Of a stretch of 9,421 nucleotides of DNA, positions 5,835 through 9,421 are shown piece after piece. The position numbers and the translations under genes are program-made. Numbering within the stretch: position 1 is the stretch's first letter; each line of letters opens with the position of its first letter. Where the stretch lies: NCBI GenBank assembly GCA_964464755.1, contig CAYXGZ010000086.1, positions 1-9,421 on the forward strand. Reading direction: 5' to 3'. The DNA comes from CAYXGZ01 sp964464755. GTDB lineage: Bacteria; Planctomycetota; MHYJ01; JACPRB01. The notes beneath the pieces are model-generated. The model was given only the letters and a program-made list of their open reading frames with translations. It was not told the DNA's origin and made no database searches.

Positions 5835-7711
5835 TTGGCCTCCTTGAAGAGGCGGGTCGCGATCTTCGCCGCGACCGGGGCCGCCACGTGTCCGCCGGAC
5901 CCGGAGTGCTCCACGAGAACGACGATCGCGTACTTCGGCGCGTCGGCGGGCGCGTAGCCCGCGAACCAGGCGTGGGGCGCCTTCCACGTCCCGTCCGGTC
6001 GCTTCGAGGTCTGCGCGGAGCCCGTCTTGCCCGCGGCGTTCACGGCCCTCAGCTCCTCGGCGCGCGCCGTCCCGTGGTCGCCGAGCACGGCCCGCGCCAG
6101 GCCCTCACGCACCGCGGCCAGGTAGGCGGGCGGGATCTGCAGCGGGGCGGGCGGGGGCAGGGCCGCGTCGAGCACGACGTGCGGCGTGACCTCGGTGCCG
6201 CCGTTCGCCACGGCGCACATCATGCGGGCGACCTGCACCGGGCTGACCGTCAGCTCGTGCTGGCCGATGGAGAGCGACCAGGAGTCCTGCGAGGTCCAGC
6301 GGGCGCGCGTCGCGGGGTCGGGCACCGAGCCCCGGGCCTCGCCGGGAAGGTCGATCCCCGTCCTCCGGCCGAGCCCCAGGGCGCCCGCCCAGCGGGCCAT
6401 CGGCCCGAGGCCGACGTCCTCGCCGACGCGGTAGTAGTAGCAGTTGCAGGACTGCTCGAGGGCCTCGCGCAGCGTGACGTCGCCGTGCTGGCCGCGCTCC
6501 TTGTTCCAGATCCAGCAGTTCGTCGTCGAGAGGTTCTCGCGGTAGCGGCCCCGGCAGGGGAGCACCGTGTCGCGGTTGACGTGGCCCGACTCGAGGCCCG
6601 CGAACGAGGTCACGATCTTGAAGATCGAGCCGAGCTGGAAGGCGTTCTGCACGGCCCGCGAGGCCAGCGGGTAGCGCTCCTTGTCCGCGAGGTAGCCCCG
6701 GATGGCCGCCGAGTTCGTCGGCGGGACGAAGGCGTTCGGGTCGTAGGTCGCGCTCGACCCCATCGCGAGGATCTCGCCGGTCGCGGGATCCGAGATGATC
6801 GCCGTCGCGAGCGCGGGCTCGCCGGCCTCGGTCTTCGTCTCGCGGAGGATGCGCTCGACGTCGGCCTGGAGGTCGAGGTCGATCGTCAGCTTGACGTCCT
6901 CGCCGGGCACGGCGGGGAGCAGCTCGGTCCAGGCCTTCTGGCCGGTGGTCGGGTCGCGCTCGAGGATCATCAGGCCCGGCTGGCCGCGCAGCCGCTCCTC
7001 GCAGGACTTCTCGGCGCCGTCGCGGCCCACGAGCAGGTCCTGGAAGAGCCCGCGCTTGTGGAGCAGCGTGACGCCGTCCTCGCCGATCAACTCCTCGAAG
7101 CAGCCGCGGAGGTGGGCGAGGAGGCGGTCGTACTCGCGCTCGTTGGCCGACGCGCGGCCGAGGTACCCCGCGACGTGCGCGCCGATGTCGCCGTTGGGGT
7201 AGGTCCGGCGCATCGACTCGCGGATGACGAGGCCGGGGAAGCGCTCCATGCCGCCGGTCTCGATGGCGGCCGCGGCCTCGCGCGGGACGCCCTTCCAGAG
7301 CAGGTAGGGCGTGCGGCGCTCGCGCGTGTAGATGCGGGGCCGCTCCCTCTCGGGCCGGGAGGACATCAGCTTCTCGACGCGCTGGTAGATGCGTTCGAAG
7401 GACTCGTCGAGCTCCGCGGGACCGACGCCGAGCAGGCGCTCCAGCTCGGGCCGGGCCTCGGGGCGGCGCTCGAACTCCTCGGCGACGACGTGGAGGTCGA
7501 AGGCCCACTCGTCCCGGGCGAGCACCTTGCCGTTCCGGTCGAGGAGCCGGCCCCGGGGGGCGGGCGCCAGGTCCAGCGAGCGCCGGCGCGCGAAGTGGTC
7601 GCCGACGACGTTGGCGCGGTCGAGGAGCTGGAGGTGGATGAGCCGGGCCTCGAGCCCGCCGAGGGGGAGCAGGAGCAGCAGCGCGATGACGGCGACGCGT
7701 CCGGTCTCCAT
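5831..7711 (-). CDS. mrdA: Penicillin-binding protein 2, elongation transpeptidase
   Basis: This class B PBP cross-links peptide stems during lateral-wall growth as the partner of RodA. The 626-residue protein has an N-terminal membrane anchor (5-20), the dimerisation-domain motif RGRLLDRNGKVLARD (53-67), the RRTYPNGDIGAHVAGYLG segment (168-185) and the transpeptidase domain. Catalytic motifs are SIFK (Ser362, Lys365), SCN (421-423) and KTG (562-564), with SIGQHELTVSPVQVAR at 481-496. Before the active serine the usual P-G is L-G (QLGSIFK), and KTGT is KTGS; both are tolerated variants. The ATG at 7711 was chosen because it opens the membrane anchor and overlaps the mreD stop as TGATG; the longer open frame upstream belongs to the mreD shadow. 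No strong Shine-Dalgarno is seen, so coupling to mreD translation is likely. Confidence 0.96.
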   Translation of the reverse strand: METGRVAVIALLLLLPLGGLEARLIHLQLLDRANVVGDHFARRRSLDLAPAPRGRLLDRNGKVLARDEWAFDLHVVAEEFERRPEARPELERLLGVGPAELDESFERIYQRVEKLMSSRPERERPRIYTRERRTPYLLWKGVPREAAAAIETGGMERFPGLVIRESMRRTYPNGDIGAHVAGYLGRASANEREYDRLLAHLRGCFEELIGEDGVTLLHKRGLFQDLLVGRDGAEKSCEERLRGQPGLMILERDPTTGQKAWTELLPAVPGEDVKLTIDLDLQADVERILRETKTEAGEPALATAIISDPATGEILAMGSSATYDPNAFVPPTNSAAIRGYLADKERYPLASRAVQNAFQLGSIFKIVTSFAGLESGHVNRDTVLPCRGRYRENLSTTNCWIWNKERGQHGDVTLREALEQSCNCYYYRVGEDVGLGPMARWAGALGLGRRTGIDLPGEARGSVPDPATRARWTSQDSWSLSIGQHELTVSPVQVARMMCAVANGGTEVTPHVVLDAALPPPAPLQIPPAYLAAVREGLARAVLGDHGTARAEELRAVNAAGKTGSAQTSKRPDGTWKAPHAWFAGYAPADAPKYAIVVLVEHSGSGGHVAAPVAAKIATRLFKEAK

Positions 7712-8202
7712 CAGCGCACCAGGACCTTCACGTGGATGAGGACGCCCATCAGGATCGGGCCCGCGACGGCGGTCAGCAGCGCGGCCGAGCCGGTCTGCAG
7801 GATCCACGCGGTCCAGGGGATGCCGCCCGCGGAGATCGTGGCGGCGAGCGCGGTCGCGAGGCCGACGAGGGCCGCGCCGAGCGCGGAGACCGCGAGCTGC
7901 GTCGCCGGGTGGTCGCGGAAGAGGAAGCTCTTCAGGTGCGTGATGGCCACCGCGAGGCCGAGGTAGAGCAGCGAGTAGAGGCCGGGCGGGCCGACGGTCG
8001 CCGCGTCCCGGATCAGCCCGACGGCCCAGGCGGTGCCGAGGGCCTGGCGCGGGCTCCCCGCGAAGAGCGCCGCGAAGCAGGCGACGGGGACGAGCAGGTC
8101 GGGGCGCGTGCCGCGGAAGCCGACGCCGGACAGGGCCGTCAGCTCGGCGACGAGCGCCGCCGCGGCGAAGAGGAGCAGGCGCGCCGAGGAGTAGCCCTTC
8201 AT
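7711..8202 (-). CDS. mreD: MreD, rod-shape-determining membrane protein
   Basis: MreD is a small integral membrane component of the elongasome, working with MreC, PBP2 and RodA. The 163-residue product is almost wholly hydrophobic with about five or six helices (roughly 8-26, 34-50, 52-70, 73-90, 100-122, 130-156). This matches the family's usual length and topology, as does the RPDLLVPVACFAALFAGS segment (33-50) and the GLIRDAATVGPPGLYSLLY segment (62-80). Sequence conservation in MreD is low, so position between mreC and mrdA is an important part of the call. The ATG at 8202 overlaps the mreC stop (ATGA) and follows a GGGGGGCGA purine-rich stretch. A longer upstream frame is the mreC shadow. 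Confidence 0.92.
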   Translation of the reverse strand: MKGYSSARLLLFAAAALVAELTALSGVGFRGTRPDLLVPVACFAALFAGSPRQALGTAWAVGLIRDAATVGPPGLYSLLYLGLAVAITHLKSFLFRDHPATQLAVSALGAALVGLATALAATISAGGIPWTAWILQTGSAALLTAVAGPILMGVLIHVKVLVR

Positions 8203-9005
8203 TCGCCCCCCGGGATCATGATGAGCACGGTCTCGAGGGCGCGGAGCGCGTAGAACGGCTCGACCTGCACGCGGGGCAGGGGGGCGCGCGAGCGGTTGAC
8301 GCCGCGGACCCGGCCGAGGAGCAGGCCCTCGGGGATGCCGCGGAACGGGTCGGGCGTCGTGACGACGGTCGCGCCGTCCTCGGCGGCGACGTCCGGGGCG
8401 ACCCACTTCAGCGAGGCGCAGGGCTCGCCGGTGCCCTCGAGGATGCCGACGTCGCGCCCGTGGGCCGCGGCGGCGGCGCCGACCTTCATCTCGGGGTCCG
8501 TGAGCAGCGTGACGCGGCTGGCGAACGGCCCGACCTCGGCGACGCGCCCGACGAAGTGGTTGTGCCAGAGCACGGGGAGGCCGGCGCGGACTCCCTGGCG
8601 GGAGCCGGCGGCGACCACCATCGACTTGCGCCAGGGCGTGGAGTCGGAGGGCAGGACGACGGCGGCGGGCAGGAGCACGGGCTTGGGGTCCTTGAGGGCC
8701 TTGCGGGCGGCGCTGAGCGAGTCGATCGTCGCCTGCTGCTGGAGGATCTTGGCCTGGTATTCCTTGGCCTTGGACTGCTCGAACTCGACGACGCGGAGCA
8801 GCTCGTCGGAGGGCGGCAGGCGGTCGAAGGGCGAGAGGGCGCGGGCGGAGCCGCCCCCGATCCAGTGCGCGGCGGCGCGGACGGGGATGAGGGTGGACTG
8901 CAGCGTGAGGCGCGCCGGCCGGGTCCAGTCGGCCGGAAGCAGCATCAGGCCGACGGACAGCAGCAGCAGCGGCAGCGCGGACCAGCCCCCCCGGGGCTTG
9001 GGCAT
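8199..9005 (-). CDS. mreC: MreC, rod-shape-determining periplasmic scaffold
   Basis: MreC is anchored in the inner membrane, reaches into the periplasm and activates PBP2-RodA. The 268-residue protein shows the expected order: a short cytoplasmic tail, one membrane helix (about 9-24), a coiled-coil segment (66-104, Glu/Gln/Lys/Leu-rich), then the two beta domains. Conserved spots are AGSRQGVRAGLPVLWHNHF (133-151), GRVAEVGPFASRVTLLTDP (153-171) and RGIPEGLLLGRV (222-233). Start ATG at 9005 is preceded by GAGGGGAG (9018-9011) five bases away, the clearest Shine-Dalgarno in the window. It is the first gene of the four-gene elongasome operon. mreB, usually immediately upstream, is absent here. 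Confidence 0.95.
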   Translation of the reverse strand: MPKPRGGWSALPLLLLSVGLMLLPADWTRPARLTLQSTLIPVRAAAHWIGGGSARALSPFDRLPPSDELLRVVEFEQSKAKEYQAKILQQQATIDSLSAARKALKDPKPVLLPAAVVLPSDSTPWRKSMVVAAGSRQGVRAGLPVLWHNHFVGRVAEVGPFASRVTLLTDPEMKVGAAAAAHGRDVGILEGTGEPCASLKWVAPDVAAEDGATVVTTPDPFRGIPEGLLLGRVRGVNRSRAPLPRVQVEPFYALRALETVLIMIPGGE

Positions 9006-9020
9006 GGGATCTCCCCTCTC

Positions 9021-9056
9021 TTTCGTAGATTATAAACCATAAACTACGAAATGCAA
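9021..9056 (-). promoter_or_regulatory. mreC operon promoter inside a large palindromic operator
   Basis: On the minus strand a perfect -10 TATAAT (9034-9029) has a TTGCAT -35 (9056-9051, three of six matches) at 16-bp spacing, predicting a start near 9022 and a leader of about 16 nt carrying the Shine-Dalgarno. The same bases form a 31-bp interrupted palindrome: TTTCGTAG (9021-9028) and CTACGAAA (9044-9051) are perfect arms, and TTAT (9030-9033) and ATAA (9039-9042) pair inside them, leaving a 5-base centre. It covers everything between the -35 and the start point, as a repressor operator would. It is a sharp AT-rich island in GC-rich DNA. Promoter and palindrome are seen directly; the repressor is inferred and unidentified. 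Confidence 0.7.
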
Positions 9057-9095
9057 GGCCCGCGGGCGGCCATTCCCGCGTGCCCCTCCCCGCGG

Positions 9096-9101
9096 TACAA
9101 T
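9096..9101 (+). promoter_or_regulatory. -10-like box before the response regulator
   Basis: TACAAT matches five of six -10 positions and ends nine bases before the ATG at 9111, predicting a leader of only one to three bases. The -35 candidate 17 bp upstream (TTCCCG) is poor. No Shine-Dalgarno precedes the ATG, which fits leaderless translation. Confidence 0.35.
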
Positions 9102-9110
9102 CCCCTGCCG

Positions 9111-9421
9111 ATGGCCTCCGACGCGAAGGCTTCCCGCCGCATCCTCATCGTCGACGACGAACCGTCGATCTGCGAGGTGCTCTCGATCGCCCTCAAGAAG
9201 GAGGGCTACTCCGTCGTCACCGAGGTCGACCCCCGCCGCGCCCTCGAGATCTTCCGCCGCGAGCCCTTCGACCTCGTGCTCCAGGACCTCAAGATGCCCC
9301 AGATGGACGGCATCGAGCTGCTCCGCGAGCTCCGGAAGATCCGCGAGGACGCCCTCGTCGTCATCATGACCGCGTACTCGACCTGGGACCGCGCCGTCGA
9401 GGCCATGCGCCTCGGCGCCTT
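9111..9421 (+). CDS. Response regulator receiver domain, probably NtrC family (partial)
   Basis: The visible 103 residues form a near-complete receiver domain: ILIVDDEP (11-18) with the acidic pair, LVLQDLKMPQMDG (55-67) with the phospho-acceptor Asp59, and VVIMTAYSTWDRAVEAMRLGA (83-103 region) with the conserved Thr. The TAYSTWDRAVEAMRLGA stretch is typical of NtrC/PilR-type regulators, whose AAA+ and DNA-binding domains would lie past the right edge. I therefore expect, but cannot see, a sigma-54 activator. The ATG at 9111 leaves a normal ten-residue lead-in. An in-frame ATG at 9051 would add 20 proline- and arginine-rich residues and is less likely. The gene is divergent from mreC, with 105 bp between the two start codons, and favours C-ending codons like the other plus-strand gene. 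Confidence 0.88.
   Translation, partial: MASDAKASRRILIVDDEPSICEVLSIALKKEGYSVVTEVDPRRALEIFRREPFDLVLQDLKMPQMDGIELLRELRKIREDALVVIMTAYSTWDRAVEAMRLGA

Noticed and set aside
4620..5957. 445-residue plus-strand open frame opposite rodA
   Set aside because: Shadow of rodA: low-complexity charged translation with no domain, whereas the other strand has full SEDS motifs.
5888..7966. Long plus-strand open frame of 692 residues opposite mrdA and mreD
   Set aside because: Composition is repetitive Arg/Gly/Val/Glu, typical of antisense frames in GC-rich DNA, and the minus strand has clear mrdA and mreD motifs.
9051..9110. Upstream in-frame ATG at 9051 as the start of the response regulator
   Set aside because: It would add a 20-residue proline/arginine-rich tail unlike the family and overlap the palindrome; the 9111 start gives the usual lead-in to the receiver domain.

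Overview
The window comes from a very GC-rich, diderm-type bacterium. It holds the 5' end of a 16S rRNA gene, an almost complete rod-elongation (elongasome) operon, a lipoprotein-maturation gene with two envelope neighbours, and the start of a response regulator. I cannot fix the phylum by eye. The 16S start is bacterial. Its EUB338/341F region is atypical and closest to the EUB338-III target class, with one further compensated pair. PVC-like or Acidobacteria-like deep lineages are possible, but this is a guess.

Layout. Bases 1-362 (-) are the first ~360 nt of 16S rRNA, running off the left edge. Bases 363-696 hold no gene; they carry the rRNA leader and promoter zone on the minus strand, an interrupted inverted repeat, and two abutting palindromes before a plus-strand gene. 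That gene (697-1476) encodes an exported, cysteine-free protein that looks thioredoxin-like. It converges, with 4 bp between stop codons, on a minus-strand CAP-domain lipoprotein gene (1481-2089). Further along on the minus strand come a signal-anchored hypothetical protein (2176-2868), which overlaps lgt (2865-3926), and a protein with four short helical repeats and a C-terminal zinc ribbon (3977-4582). The block 4641-9005 (-) is mreC-mreD-mrdA-rodA, read in that order and with every junction overlapping. On the plus strand, 9111 to the right edge is the receiver domain of an NtrC-like response regulator.

How the genes fit together. MreC and MreD are membrane scaffold proteins, MrdA (PBP2) is the transpeptidase and RodA is the SEDS glycosyltransferase; together they build lateral-wall peptidoglycan. 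mreB, usually just before mreC, is not there. Lgt attaches diacylglycerol to lipobox cysteines, and the nearby CAP protein has such a cysteine. The window is therefore mainly cell-envelope housekeeping.

The points most worth a second look are: an AT-rich 31-bp interrupted palindrome that covers the -10 and spacer of the mreC promoter; the compensated 16S helix near E. coli 339-350, which should weaken standard probes and primers; an apparent internal duplication of a two-helix membrane module in Lgt; and several -10-like hexamers 6-10 nt before start codons, suggesting leaderless or nearly leaderless mRNAs. I found no mobile element, CRISPR array, tRNA or clear new defence or biosynthetic system.
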